From positions 1 to 64,000 of the forward strand of contig JAAUPF010000008.1 in assembly GCA_012034575.1 (NCBI GenBank): a stretch of DNA of 64,000 nt, given 5' to 3'. Shown here piece by piece: positions 49,342 through 58,390 of the stretch. This stretch comes from Richelia sp. CSU_2_1. Lineage in GTDB: Bacteria > Cyanobacteriota > Cyanobacteriia > Cyanobacteriales > Microcoleaceae. A model generated the notes under the pieces. The model was not told the origin of the DNA, made no database searches, and saw only the letters and a list, made by a program, of their open reading frames with translations. Position 1 is the stretch's first letter, and each line of letters starts with the position of its first letter. The position numbers and the translations under genes are program-made.

Positions 49342-49366
49342 ATAGGGTGCGCACTGCGCACCTTAC
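49342..49366. repeat. Palindrome GGTGCGCACTGCGCACC
   Basis: Perfect palindrome AGGGTGCGCACTGCGCACCTT. Related copies at about 50538-50560 (GGTGCGCAATGCGCACC) and 20562-20585 (partly decayed). A dispersed intergenic repeat. Confidence 0.8.
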
Positions 49367-49490
49367 CGCTATAAATTGTGTTTTTAACCATTGGTAACTA
49401 AAAACTCAAAACTCCCGACAAGCCTCCAAACTATTCAAAAGTTTTCTGCAATTCAAAACTCAAAATTCAAAACTCTCGATCGACTCCCAT

Positions 49491-50438
49491 CTAAACTTTG
49501 AGTATTGCCTTAGCGTCCTCAATACTTTGTCGCACGATTCGATCGGACTCCCTAAAAGCCACCATTTCCGAATCGGTTAATTCAAGTTCCAACACTTGTT
49601 CTACACCCTGACATCCCAAGCGAGATGGCACTCCCAAAAAGATATCTTTCACGCCGTATTCGCCCTGCAAATAAACGCAACAAGGCAATATTCGCGACTG
49701 ATTTAATAATATTGATTCTACCATCAAACAAGCAGCAGATGCAGGTGCAATATAAGCGCTAGCAGTCTGCATTAGTTCGACAATTTCCCCGCCACCGTGT
49801 CGAGTTCGCTCTACCAAACGCTCGATCGTCCCGGCATCCATCAGTCGATCGATCCCAATGCCGCTGACAGTAGAATACCGGGGCAAAGGTAGCATTGCAG
49901 CGCCGTGATTGCCGATAACAGTTGCGTGAATTTCTGCCACAGAAATACCCAATTCCATCCCGATAAAAGTTTGAAAGCGGGCCGAGTCGAGAACTCCTCC
50001 CATCCCCATAACTCGGCTTGCCGGCAAGCCTGTAGCTTGCCAAACTAAATAGGTCAATACATCCAAGGGATTGGTAATTACTATTACGATCGCCTCGGGA
50101 GAATGGGCGATCGCCTGTTTGGCAGCTTCGGTAACAATTCGAGCATTTACTGACAGCAAATCTTCCCGACTCAAACCCGGTTTGCGGGGAATTCCTGCGG
50201 CGATTACTACAATATTTGAACCTGCGGTATCTGCATAATTGTTAGTACCAGTAATTTTGCGGTTGCAGCGTTCCACAGCGAGCGCTTGCATTAAATCTAA
50301 AGCAATTCCCTGCGGCCAACCCGGTACAATATCTAATAACACTACATCGGCAAGATTCTTTTCGGCAATCCGCTGGGCTAAGTTACTGCCGACTTTGCCT
50401 GCACCGATAATTGAAACGCGGGTTGAAGGACAATTCAT
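49491..50438 (-). CDS. mdh: Malate dehydrogenase
   Basis: 315 residues of the LDH-like MDH type. NAD-binding VSIIGAGKVGSNLAQRIAEK with Asp36 (LLDIVPG) selects NAD. The substrate loop AAGIPRKPGLSREDLL has Arg at the position that separates malate from lactate specificity. Catalytic His in TVIGNHG and Arg in LDSARF. It oxidises malate to oxaloacetate. Complete. GATTTTA heptamers lie directly upstream. Confidence 0.94.
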   Translation of the reverse strand: MNCPSTRVSIIGAGKVGSNLAQRIAEKNLADVVLLDIVPGWPQGIALDLMQALAVERCNRKITGTNNYADTAGSNIVVIAAGIPRKPGLSREDLLSVNARIVTEAAKQAIAHSPEAIVIVITNPLDVLTYLVWQATGLPASRVMGMGGVLDSARFQTFIGMELGISVAEIHATVIGNHGAAMLPLPRYSTVSGIGIDRLMDAGTIERLVERTRHGGGEIVELMQTASAYIAPASAACLMVESILLNQSRILPCCVYLQGEYGVKDIFLGVPSRLGCQGVEQVLELELTDSEMVAFRESDRIVRQSIEDAKAILKV

Positions 50439-50440
50439 TT

Positions 50441-50482
50441 GATTTTAGATTTTAGATTTTAGATTTTAGATTTTAGATTTTA
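50441..50482. repeat. GATTTTA heptamer repeat
   Basis: Six GATTTTA units upstream of mdh. Same heptamer near 3870-3890 and, in altered form, at 8335-8368. Confidence 0.85.
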
Positions 50483-50565
50483 CATCACTTATGCAAATAC
50501 CTGTTCGATTGTTTACAATACATCATTTACAGAAATAAGGTGCGCAATGCGCACCCTACATTCAG

Positions 50566-50781
50566 TTATTTGAAATCTTCGAGTTGGTCTACCCGCAACC
50601 AAATATTCGGCGTCGGAACTTTGCCAAATTTTACAAAAGCATAGTCTCCTCGAACATCCATCACTTCGCCTTTTGTTTCAAATATATAGGAGGAAAAGCG
50701 CCGATCGCTGGCTTGGGCTTCCAAACTATTTTCCAATTTTTCCCGCACGGCACGGACAATACTGCCTTTTTTGATTGCCAT
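50566..50781 (-). CDS. ndhO: NAD(P)H-quinone oxidoreductase subunit O
   Basis: 71 residues from ATG 50781. Sequence [20 protein letters not shown], then [20 protein letters not shown] and [11 protein letters not shown] is diagnostic of NdhO, a small peripheral subunit of the cyanobacterial/chloroplast NDH-1 complex that works in cyclic electron flow and respiration. A longer start at 50814 is not needed. A deleted TnpB element lies about 40 bases upstream of the start. Confidence 0.95.
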   Translation of the reverse strand: MAIKKGSIVRAVREKLENSLEAQASDRRFSSYIFETKGEVMDVRGDYAFVKFGKVPTPNIWLRVDQLEDFK

Positions 50782-50820
50782 AACTTGCTCTATTTTGTCG
50801 ATCGAACCATACAAATTTTA

Positions 50821-51300
50821 TTGACGTACTCCCCGCGATGAATCGACGGGGATTCTCAAAGGTTGCATGAAGGCGGGTTAAAAACCGCGCCTTCATGCTT
50901 TCTTCTTCCTGCTTCCTCGATTCTTAACTAGACGGTTGCCCGTCCCCGTCAGACCATCTCCACAGGCATTTTCTTTAACGTCCAAGAGGCGTCCCCCCTC
51001 AGACAACTGAACTATAGCGTTAACCGAGCATTTACGAAAATTGGGCCAATCCTTGCGTTCCCGCAGGGCAAATTTCCACACTTTCCGAACAATGGTTAGC
51101 GTGTGTTCGATGAGCTTTCCTTGCTCTTTGGTCGGATTGGCTTTGTACTCGTAAGTTAAAGTTAACACTGTTTATTACCTCCTATCTCATCATAAGCAAC
51201 TATGATAGAGATATTCCAGAAAAAGATGAACGACGGGTTTTAACCAGCCGGGGATCGTTTCATCCCCTCCTTTAAAGGCAGGGGTTCTCACGCTCCCGTA
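50821..51300 (-). mobile_element. Deleted IS605-type element (about 480 bp)
   Basis: Right end on the minus strand: GAATCCCCGTCG, TTCATCG, CGGGGAGTACGTCAA with TCAA at 50821-50824. Left end hairpin AACCCCTGCC...GGAGGGG near 51261-51290. Between them is a shortened tnpB of 91 codons. It is a non-autonomous derivative that could still move if TnpA is supplied elsewhere. Confidence 0.8.
50893..51168 (-). pseudogene. tnpB with internal deletion (N-terminus joined to C-terminus)
   Basis: Starts like a full TnpB (MLTLTYEYKANPTKEQGKLI, then VRKVWKFALRERKDW and RKCSVNA) and ends with the typical tail ENACGDGLTGTGNRLVKNRG. The RuvC domain and Zn ribbon in between are missing. It has no nuclease activity but retains the end that would code the right-end RNA. 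Confidence 0.85.
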
Positions 51301-51368
51301 TTGTTTTGATAGAAATTTGTCATTACAGCACCTCTTTACTTTGTATCTCCCACTCTCCCCCTCTCTTC

Positions 51369-52364
51369 TCAATGCTGGCACTGGGGGCAAAAATGGGTCG
51401 ATCGCGCTGCTAATCTGATGCGTTCGATCGGACTGGAACACTGGCGGCACGGTTGACCGGTGCGATTGTACACCCAAGCGACGCCACCGTAATTGCCGTT
51501 AACACCTTGGACGTTGAGATAATTGCTGAAAGTAGTGCCGCCCGATTCGATCGCCTTCTGTAAAACCTGAATAATTGCTGAATGGATGCGCTCGATTTGT
51601 TCTGCTGTCAAATCCGCGCCCAGAGTTGCCGGCAAAATGCCCGACACAAACAAAACTTCATCCGCGTAGATATTCCCCAAACCCGCCAGGAGCGATTGAT
51701 CTAGCAAAGCCGCTTTAATCGATCGCCTCCGACGGTGCAGCTTGCGGGTCAAATATGCTGTGGTAAATTCCTCTGAAAACGGTTCGGGGCCCAAAAGCTT
51801 CAGCCCGGTAACTGTATTTGCCACCTCTGTTTGAGCCGGCACGTACCACATTTGCCCGAAAGTGCGCTGATCTACAAATCGCAGTTCCTTATTTCCTTCA
51901 AAAAACAGTCGCACTCGGGCGTGCTTTGGTAGGGGTTCCGATCGATCCACCCACAGCAGTTGGCCTGTCATCCGCAGGTGAACGCCCAACCAACCGGCTT
52001 TTGAAGGTCCGAAGGAGCCTGGAGGAAGGGGGAAGGAAGAAGCAGAAAGTTGAGAATCGAGTTGAGAATCGATCGGAGTTTGGAATCGAAAATCTCCCCA
52101 TCTCCCCATCTCCCCATCTCCCCCTCTCGCACTCTCCCTCTCCCCCTCCCCTGCTGGGAATTGAGACAGTTCTGCCAGGAGGTATTTGCCGCGCCTGTAC
52201 CAACGGAAGATCGACTTTCCCTGAAGTTTTGCCAAAAAATCGGTTGCAGAAATCGGGCGGGCGATCGAACTGTTTAACAGCACGTCCCCGCCCACAATTT
52301 CCCGATCGGGGGTTACTTGATTCAAACCCCGGCAAATAGTTTCAACTTCTGGCAGTTCTGGCAC
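51369..52364 (-). CDS. mutM: Formamidopyrimidine-DNA glycosylase with repeat-encoded insert
   Basis: 331 residues, longer than the usual ~275-285. Catalytic Pro1-Glu2 (MPELPEVETI), Lys60 in RRGKYLL, helix-two-turn-helix LLDQSLLAGLGNIYADEVLF and a zinc finger CRQCSSPIERIRLAARSTHF-CPQC. It removes 8-oxoguanine. Residues about 70-123 form an insert (GERESARGGDGEMGRWGDFR and a Ser/Pro stretch), encoded partly by ATCTCCCC octamers, between the Lys strand and GWLGVHLRMTG. The gene starts 2 bases after the psaE stop, so they share a transcript. Confidence 0.92.
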   Translation of the reverse strand: MPELPEVETICRGLNQVTPDREIVGGDVLLNSSIARPISATDFLAKLQGKSIFRWYRRGKYLLAELSQFPAGEGERESARGGDGEMGRWGDFRFQTPIDSQLDSQLSASSFPLPPGSFGPSKAGWLGVHLRMTGQLLWVDRSEPLPKHARVRLFFEGNKELRFVDQRTFGQMWYVPAQTEVANTVTGLKLLGPEPFSEEFTTAYLTRKLHRRRRSIKAALLDQSLLAGLGNIYADEVLFVSGILPATLGADLTAEQIERIHSAIIQVLQKAIESGGTTFSNYLNVQGVNGNYGGVAWVYNRTGQPCRQCSSPIERIRLAARSTHFCPQCQH

Positions 52365-52366
52365 TG

Positions 52367-52741
52367 TTAGCGCTGTTCTGTTCCTTGGTTTGGCGCACCT
52401 TCCACGCTGCCGGGAACTTCTGCTCCCGGTTTGCTGCCCGTCGAAGTTTTCGGCTGCTGGGGGGCTGCTCCGCTGCCAGTTTTCCGAGTTTTCTCGTCGA
52501 TCGTGGTTTGCTTGCCGCCTGTTGCTGCGGTTGATTTTGCTTTAGCTTTCGGGCCTGCAACTTCCACTAATTCGCTTTGGGCGAAGTTGTTGGTGTTGAC
52601 GCCTGCATAATTTACGCTGTTAAAGCGAACGATAACTGGGTATTTAATGCCGCTTTGGTCTACCGTAGCAACGGTACCCACTTCTTGATACCAGTAGGAT
52701 TCTTTGCGGAGAATCCGGACTGTAGAACCGCGTTGAACCAT
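52367..52741 (-). CDS. psaE: Photosystem I reaction centre subunit IV
   Basis: 124 residues; the PsaE SH3-like core is 1-68 ([20 protein letters not shown], then [19 protein letters not shown]). PsaE docks ferredoxin/flavodoxin on the stromal side. The extra 56 residues are hydrophilic ([12 protein letters not shown], then Gly/Pro/Thr/Gln) and disordered, an unusual length compared with the typical 65-76 residues. The upstream 385 bases hold its promoter and no other gene. mutM follows within 2 bases. Confidence 0.95.
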   Translation of the reverse strand: MVQRGSTVRILRKESYWYQEVGTVATVDQSGIKYPVIVRFNSVNYAGVNTNNFAQSELVEVAGPKAKAKSTAATGGKQTTIDEKTRKTGSGAAPQQPKTSTGSKPGAEVPGSVEGAPNQGTEQR

Positions 52742-53126
52742 GAGCTTTTTTTCCTTAGCGATGAATAAACGGATAAAGCCATTTTTTTCACTCTAATCGA
52801 TCGCGCGACGCATTTAAAGTCTGCAAGCTATTTTTTGTCTCGGCGTCATTTTTTCTTCGCTGTTTGTAACGAAAAGTAAACTTTTTTGCCCGTGGGATCG
52901 AGCGGTAGAAAAAACAAAAAGTCCATTATTATCCGTCAAATAAAAGCAGCACGAGCGAAATCTATAAAAAACTTTACACGGAATCCGAATCAGTCCCCAG
53001 CAGCATCGCGGCACCAACAATAATCGGGCGATCGCTGTGGCTCGATCGATTCAATTAGTTCTAGTATTCAAGGAAGACTTGAAAAAATGAATTTTTAAAG
53101 ATGTTGTGCGCAAGTTTAAAAAATTA
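52742..53126. other. Divergent regulatory region, psaE and RibD-type gene
   Basis: No gene seen. It must hold the psaE promoter on the minus strand. AT-rich runs lie near 52855-52930. Confidence 0.5.
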
Positions 53127-53886
53127 ATGACAGCTCGAATCGATCGACCTCACGCAACAGTAATACTGGCAATCTCTGCTGACGGTAAAATTGCCGATAC
53201 AGCCCGATCGCCCGCTAGATTCGGTTCTGCAAATGACAAAGCCCACCTCGAACAGCAAGTCGCTCGGGCGGACGCAGTTTTGTTCGGAAACGGCACTTTA
53301 CGCGCTTACAAAACCACTTTGACAGTAACTTCACCCCCATTGCTCGAACAGAGACAAGAGCAAGGAAAGTCACCGCAACCGGTGCAAATCGTGTGCTCGC
53401 GATCGCGCCAATTTGACCCGAATTTGCGATTTTTCAGCAGCCCGTTCCCCGCTGGCTGCTGACTGGGAAACGGCCGAATTTCCCACTCAAACTCCAACTA
53501 ACGATCCTCTTCCTGGAATGTTCGATCGAACCTTAGTTGCTCGAATAGCAGGAGGAGAAATTGATTGGCTAGATGCTTTCGGACAGCTAGCAAATCTCGG
53601 CATTCAACGCTTGGCAATTCTGGGAGGAGGGCAACTGGTAGCGTCGGTACTTGCTGCAGGCTTAATAGATGAATTCTGGTTGACGGTGTGTCCGTTAATT
53701 TTGGGCGGCACCGATGCACCCACACCAGTTGCAGGAAAGGGTTTTTTAGCATCCTGCGCTCCGAAACTGCAGCTTTTGGCAGTAAAACAGGTGGAAGGTG
53801 AGGTTTTTTTGCACTATCGAGTCGCTCGATCGAAAATTCACGGTGGCGATCCAAAACCGGGCGCACCGGGCGATCGACCGAGTTAA
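53127..53886 (+). pseudogene. RibD C-terminal-type reductase, two frame breaks
   Basis: Start ATG 53127 (MTARIDRPHATVILAISADG, KIADTARSPARFGS), followed by HLEQQVARADAVLFGNGTLR, matches the dihydrofolate reductase-like domain that reduces the riboflavin precursor (RibD/RIB7 type). One base is missing in a T5 run (53430-53434) so RFF should continue QQPVPRWLLT. A second base is missing in AAA at 53468-53470 so GK should continue TAEFPTQTPTNDPLPGMFDR. With both added, the protein continues LAILGGGQLVASVLAAGLID to 53886. Broken or misread gene. Confidence 0.78.
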
Positions 53887-53985
53887 CTTACTCGTGGGAA
53901 GTCCCGCGCTCTATCTGAATCTAAGGCTACTCCCAGTGAATTTGGAAGCCCGTACCATACTGCGTTAGCAGTTGGTGTCGGGTAG
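53887..53985 (+). pseudogene. C-terminal remnant of a tnpB with right-end hairpin
   Basis: Directly after the RibD-type stop, the frame LTRGKSRALSESKATPSEFG, then SPYHTALAVGVG ends at TAG 53985. This is a TnpB tail. The hairpin CCCGTACCATACTGC, GTTA, GCAGTTGGTGTCGGG followed by TAGTTCACC has the form of an element right end. Confidence 0.65.
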
Positions 53986-54396
53986 TTCACCGACCGTCAG
54001 TTCTAATTAAGTCGAGTGGCAATACAAGATTTGTGATAATCTTGGTGTATGATGGTTCTAAATCGAACAACGCACTTGTGAAGCCAGTGGCAAATCAGCA
54101 GCACCCGCACAAGTCAACCGCGATCCCAAACTCTCTGTTTTCGCAGAATTCTCAGGGTTATTGCATAACCGCAAACTGCTGGGACGCAACTTCCTCCACG
54201 GATTAGCCCGCAGTATAATTTGTTGCCAAACCAGAATTGAGCAGTACAAAATGTCTTTTGCTGGCAGAAGGAATTGTGCAGGTAGATCGATAAATGATTT
54301 ATTCGATCGGACAAAAATAACCGCAACCGTCCGACGGCCGCTGTACTCGGCAAGCCTAATTAACAGGGGATTTCGATCGAGCAACTGTCTGAATAT
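53986..54396. other. Intergenic region upstream of the pseudouridine synthase
   Basis: No gene seen; open frames on the minus strand mirror the synthase N-terminus and are not supported. Confidence 0.5.
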
Positions 54397-55188
54397 ATGG
54401 ATGAAAGGCTGCAAAAAATTCTCGCCCAGTGGGGCATTGCCTCTCGCCGTCAAGCCGAACAGATGATTGTAGCTGGACGAGTGCGAGTTAATGGCAAGAT
54501 CGTTCAATTGGGACAAAAAGCAAATCCGGCGAGCGATCGCATCGAAGTTGATGGAGTGCTCTTTAAGCCATCAGATCGACCGGTTGGAGTCTATCTGTTG
54601 CTCAACAAACCGGCAGGAGTAGTTTCCACTTGCAGCGATCCCAGGGCCAAAACCACAGTCCTCGACTTGCTACCGCCCAAACTGCGATCGGGCCAAGGCA
54701 TTCACCCGGTAGGACGTTTGGATGCAGATTCAACAGGGGCCTTGTTGCTCGCGAATGATGGTAAGCTGACATTCTGTTTGACCCATCCGCGCCATTCGGT
54801 ACCTAAAACCTATGAGGTTTGGGTGCAAGGCAGTCCCCCGGAACAGCTACTGCAAGTGTGGCGTCAGGGCGTTATATTATCTGGCAGAAAGACTCTGCCT
54901 GCTGAGGTTCGAGTCCTCGATCGCGCGCGAGACCAAACGCTGTTGCAAGTGGTGCTATCGGAAGGGAGAAACCGACAGATCCGGCGAACGGCCGAATTGT
55001 TGGGACATCCCGTACTGAAGCTGCACCGCACGGCGATCGGTCCGATCCAACTGCAACCCCCCGGAGAACCGGCCCTCCCCCTAGGCCGCTATCGACCCCT
55101 TAACCATTCGGAACTTATTTTTTTGTGGAATCAAGTCAACCTAACATCAATAAATGTGCCAGTAAATCTCGAGGAGCACAGCATATGA
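54397..55188 (+). CDS. RsuA/RluB-family ribosomal pseudouridine synthase
   Basis: 263 residues. S4 RNA-binding domain (ERLQKILAQWGIASRRQAEQ) and the synthase domain with catalytic Asp in HPVGRLDADSTGALLLANDG, plus YEVWVQG and EGRNRQIRRTAELLGHPVLK. Converts a uridine in rRNA to pseudouridine; the exact site (16S or 23S) is not given. Its stop overlaps the next gene's start by ATGA. Confidence 0.94.
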   Translation: MDERLQKILAQWGIASRRQAEQMIVAGRVRVNGKIVQLGQKANPASDRIEVDGVLFKPSDRPVGVYLLLNKPAGVVSTCSDPRAKTTVLDLLPPKLRSGQGIHPVGRLDADSTGALLLANDGKLTFCLTHPRHSVPKTYEVWVQGSPPEQLLQVWRQGVILSGRKTLPAEVRVLDRARDQTLLQVVLSEGRNRQIRRTAELLGHPVLKLHRTAIGPIQLQPPGEPALPLGRYRPLNHSELIFLWNQVNLTSINVPVNLEEHSI

Positions 55189-56063
55189 CAAAGAATTTAT
55201 TTTTTTTATTTTTCAAAACCACTAAAAAGAGTCTGCGTTCCCCAGAACCAGAACCGGCTCAAAAGCTAGCCGAAATCGGGGCCAGACTCCGACAGTTCCG
55301 CGAACAGCACTCGATTTGTTTGGAAAAAGTAGCTTTGGTAACCATGATTCGCCGGGATCTGCTGCAGGCGATCGAAGAAGGCCAACTCGACCAACTCCCC
55401 GAACCCGTTTACACTCAAGGTTTGATCAAGCGTTACGCCGAAGCAATGGGCTTGGACGGGTCTGAGTTCGCCAACTTTTACCCGGCAGAACCGATATTCC
55501 GATCCCAGCCCCAGCGTTCTTGGGGGGATTGGCCTCAACTGCGCCCGATGCACCTCTACCTGTTTTACATATTTCTAATTATCTGTTCTGTAAGCGGACT
55601 GTCTCAGTTGATGAACGCTTCCCAGGAAACAGCCCAAACCGGCGTGGGATCGGTAGAACTCGCACCGCCACCAAATTTAGGCAGCGAACCTGTTAATTTT
55701 GCAGGCTCTAAAAGTCGTAAGGTGGATACTTACAAAGCTGTGGAAACAACAAGAACTGGTGAAAATTTAGATCCAGCCGGAAATAAACCGGTGATGGTGA
55801 GTGTCAGTTTTAAAGATGAATCCTGGATGCAGGTGGAAGTCGATGGCAAAACAGAATTTGAAGGAACTTTGCCTTCAGGGACTGTGCGCACTTGGCAGGC
55901 GCGAGAGCGGTTGGTGGTTATAGCTGGCAACGCCGGCGGCGTACTGGTTGCTGTTAACAACGGACAAGCACAGCAACTTGGAGATCCGGGCGCTGTTAAA
56001 GAAGTAGTTTTTCAAGCTGACGAGCTCAAACCATTGGAAAAGCCGAAGCAGGAAGCGCAATAG
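55185..56063 (+). CDS. RodZ-like protein (Xre-type HTH, membrane helix, DUF4115)
   Basis: 292 residues from ATG 55185, with GAGGAG upstream and a 4-base overlap with the synthase gene. HTH domain (about 20-100: LAEIGARLRQFREQHSICLE, TMIRRDLLQAIEEGQL, LPEPVYTQGLIKRYAEAMGL). Membrane helix about 126-146 (YLFYIFLIICSVSGL). The C-terminal beta domain SFKDESWMQVEVDGKTEFEG, GTLPSGTVRTWQARERLVVI matches DUF4115. RodZ links MreB to the wall. A heptamer tract begins at its stop. Confidence 0.88.
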   Translation: MTKNLFFLFFKTTKKSLRSPEPEPAQKLAEIGARLRQFREQHSICLEKVALVTMIRRDLLQAIEEGQLDQLPEPVYTQGLIKRYAEAMGLDGSEFANFYPAEPIFRSQPQRSWGDWPQLRPMHLYLFYIFLIICSVSGLSQLMNASQETAQTGVGSVELAPPPNLGSEPVNFAGSKSRKVDTYKAVETTRTGENLDPAGNKPVMVSVSFKDESWMQVEVDGKTEFEGTLPSGTVRTWQARERLVVIAGNAGGVLVAVNNGQAQQLGDPGAVKEVVFQADELKPLEKPKQEAQ

Positions 56064-56150
56064 GGAAGAAGGAAGAAGGAAGAAGGAAGAAGGAAGAAGG
56101 AAGAAGGAAGAGGGAAGAGGGAAGAAGGAAGAGGGAAGAGGGAAAAATCA
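56061..56150 (+). repeat. GGAAGAR heptamer tract, about 12 copies
   Basis: GAAGAAGGAAGAAGGAAGAA-type heptamers immediately after the RodZ-like stop. Same family as in the NDH-2-like and EAL genes, here in noncoding sequence. Confidence 0.9.
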
Positions 56151-56280
56151 ATTTTCTTTCTTGCCTCTTCCTTTGTATTTCTGTGGTGTTACGATCGTTG
56201 CTCGGGCAGTTAGAAGACTGACGATCGCTCTAATTAATAGTTAAGCATCGTACTCCTGACTGATGACTGATGCCTCCTTG

Positions 56281-57789
56281 TCAATTTTTCTGAGGCGAGC
56301 GCCCGCAGATGTAAGTAATGTTTTTGAGTCGATCGCGCACTTCCCAATTCAAAGCTTCAGGTCGGTAGCGCCACCCCCAATTTCCCTCTGCTTTCCCCGG
56401 AAAATTCATTCGCGCGTCAGTACCCAAACCCAATAAATCTTGAAACGGCACGACTGCCAAATTAGCAATAGAAATCCAACCCATGCGGATTAAAGACCAG
56501 TGAATTCCCTGGGGATCGATGCAGCCCAAATAGCGCAGCACCTCGTCTCTTTCGTAATGTTGCAAACTATTGAACCACCCAACAGTCGTGTCGTTGTCGT
56601 GCGTGCCCGTGTACACTACGCAGTTGCGAACGTAATTGAAAGGCAAAAAAGGATCGCCCGGACCGGCACCAAAAGCAAACTGCAAAATCTTCATGCCCGG
56701 AAACTCGAACCGATCGCGCAAAGCTTCCACTTCAGGAGTAATTACGCCCAAATCCTCAGCGATAATCGGCAAGTTGCCAAACTTTTCATTAATTACTTCA
56801 AACAAAGCCGTTCCCGGTGCCTTAATCCATTCTCCCTCGATCGCCGTTTCTTCCCCTTGCTTCACCGCCCAGTAAGCATCAAATCCGCGAAAGTGATCGA
56901 TCCGAGTCACGTCTACATAATCGAAAATCGCCTCAAAACGCTGCACCCACCACTGAAAATTATTTGCTTGCAGCTCCTCCCAATTGTAAACTGGATTCCC
57001 CCACAATTGACCTGTTTCGCTGAAGTAATCCGGCGGAACTCCCGCCATTAAAGCTGCTTCCCCAGTTTCTTCATCCAAACAAAATATTTCGGGATGCGAC
57101 CATACATCGGCGCTGTCGTGAGCTACATAAATCGGAATGTCGCCGATAATTTGAATGCCGCGCAGGTTGGCATAGCGCTTCAATTCCGTCCACTGCCGGA
57201 AAAACTCGAACTGGACGTATTTGTAGTAATAAATTTCCAAATTTAGCTGCTGCCGCCACTTATCTAAAACCTCGGGTTTTCTGCGGGCAATTTCCGGTTC
57301 CCAAGTGTGCCAGCTACCGCCACCAAAGTAGTCTTTTAGGGCCATGAAAAACGCATAATCTTCCAGCCAAAGGGCTTTGATTTCGCAAAAAGTCGAAAAT
57401 TCTCTTTGCTGTATGGGGGATGCTTTCGCTTTGAAGTTTTCGCAGGCTTTTTTTAGCAGGGGTATTTTGTGCGCGATCGCCCGATCGAATTCTACAGTAT
57501 CGGGGGGAAATTCCGGAAAATGAGCTAAATCTTCATCCGACAGCAATTGCTCGTCCCGCAACAATTCCGGGCTAATCAGCAGTGGATTTCCTGCCATTGC
57601 CGAATAGCACGAATAGGGAGAATTGCCGTATCCTGTCGGACCGAGGGGCAGTATTTGCCAGTATTGCTGGTCGCTTTCTGCTAAAAAATCAATAAAGCGG
57701 TATGCTTCTATTCCCATATCCCCAACGCCGAACCGACTGGGAAAAGATGTGGGGTGGAGTAGAATACCGCTAGCTCTGGGAAACAGCAT
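56281..57789 (-). CDS. malQ: 4-alpha-glucanotransferase (amylomaltase)
   Basis: 502 residues, GH77. Start MLFPRASGILLHPTSFPSRF, GVGDMGIEAYRFIDFL; QIIGDIPIYVAHDSADVWSH; catalytic region VTRIDHFRGFDAYWAV (Asp nucleophile), PIIAEDLGVITPEVEALRD (acid/base) and YTGTHDNDTTVGW. Rearranges alpha-1,4-glucans in glycogen and maltodextrin metabolism. Complete. Confidence 0.97.
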   Translation of the reverse strand: MLFPRASGILLHPTSFPSRFGVGDMGIEAYRFIDFLAESDQQYWQILPLGPTGYGNSPYSCYSAMAGNPLLISPELLRDEQLLSDEDLAHFPEFPPDTVEFDRAIAHKIPLLKKACENFKAKASPIQQREFSTFCEIKALWLEDYAFFMALKDYFGGGSWHTWEPEIARRKPEVLDKWRQQLNLEIYYYKYVQFEFFRQWTELKRYANLRGIQIIGDIPIYVAHDSADVWSHPEIFCLDEETGEAALMAGVPPDYFSETGQLWGNPVYNWEELQANNFQWWVQRFEAIFDYVDVTRIDHFRGFDAYWAVKQGEETAIEGEWIKAPGTALFEVINEKFGNLPIIAEDLGVITPEVEALRDRFEFPGMKILQFAFGAGPGDPFLPFNYVRNCVVYTGTHDNDTTVGWFNSLQHYERDEVLRYLGCIDPQGIHWSLIRMGWISIANLAVVPFQDLLGLGTDARMNFPGKAEGNWGWRYRPEALNWEVRDRLKNITYICGRSPQKN

Positions 57790-58340
57790 AATCTATCTAA
57801 AGATATAGGAATTAAACATTGACAGTTCGATCGGCATTCTTTTCAGGTAAGACCTTGCAGTTGATATGGTTTTTGTCTGAAAAGATGCCTTGGCTATTGT
57901 CTCATATTCTGCTGGAATGAGCTTGGCAAATATTTTAATTTTAATTGACCGACAACTGCTGAGCGCGCGAACAAAAATCACCATATCATAACTTTTCTTT
58001 TGCCAAATCCCAGTTTGTCTGTGGGGGTAAATTATCTGTAGCGAAAAATCATATCGAATCTTGTAACATCGCAATTATGAGAGTGCGAGCGTCGGAGTTC
58101 GCAACGAAAGCTAACGAGTGGCGACGCTCGCACTCTCGATCGAAACAGTCCCGGACGCACCTACTCTTTAGGTAGGGTGCTAATTGCGGGTCTTACAGTA
58201 GTTATGAGTAGTCGATCGAGCTACTATTTCCGTCCAGGATTGCAAAATATACCGGGATAATAGAGTTTCCCAAAGGCAACGCATGAGAAAGCCAACTATT
58301 TTGTATTCCCGGCAACAAGGAGATAAAAATTCACAAACAC
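57790..58340. repeat. Intergenic region with a 16-bp inverted repeat
   Basis: Arms GAGAGTGCGAGCGTCG (58079-58094) and CGACGCTCGCACTCTC (58122-58137) face each other across a 27-base loop. Related sequence is near 32040-32085. The 280-base minus-strand frame at 57793-58074 lacks any protein features. No gene supported. Confidence 0.7.
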
Positions 58341-58366
58341 AAGGGGAAGGTATTTCCTTCCCCTTT
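58341..58366 (-). terminator. Hairpin after psbY
   Basis: AAGGGGAAGG, TATTT, CCTTCCCCTT: ten perfect base pairs, 25 bases after the psbY stop on the minus strand. Confidence 0.65.
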
Positions 58367-58390
58367 CCGGAAACCAGTTCTGCTGTTGCT

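Noticed and set aside
54058-54516. 152-codon minus-strand frame
   Set aside because: Overlaps the start of the pseudouridine synthase gene and shows no domain.
57793-58074. 93-codon minus-strand frame
   Set aside because: No ribosome-binding site, no recognised domain, and lies in a repeat-bearing intergenic region.
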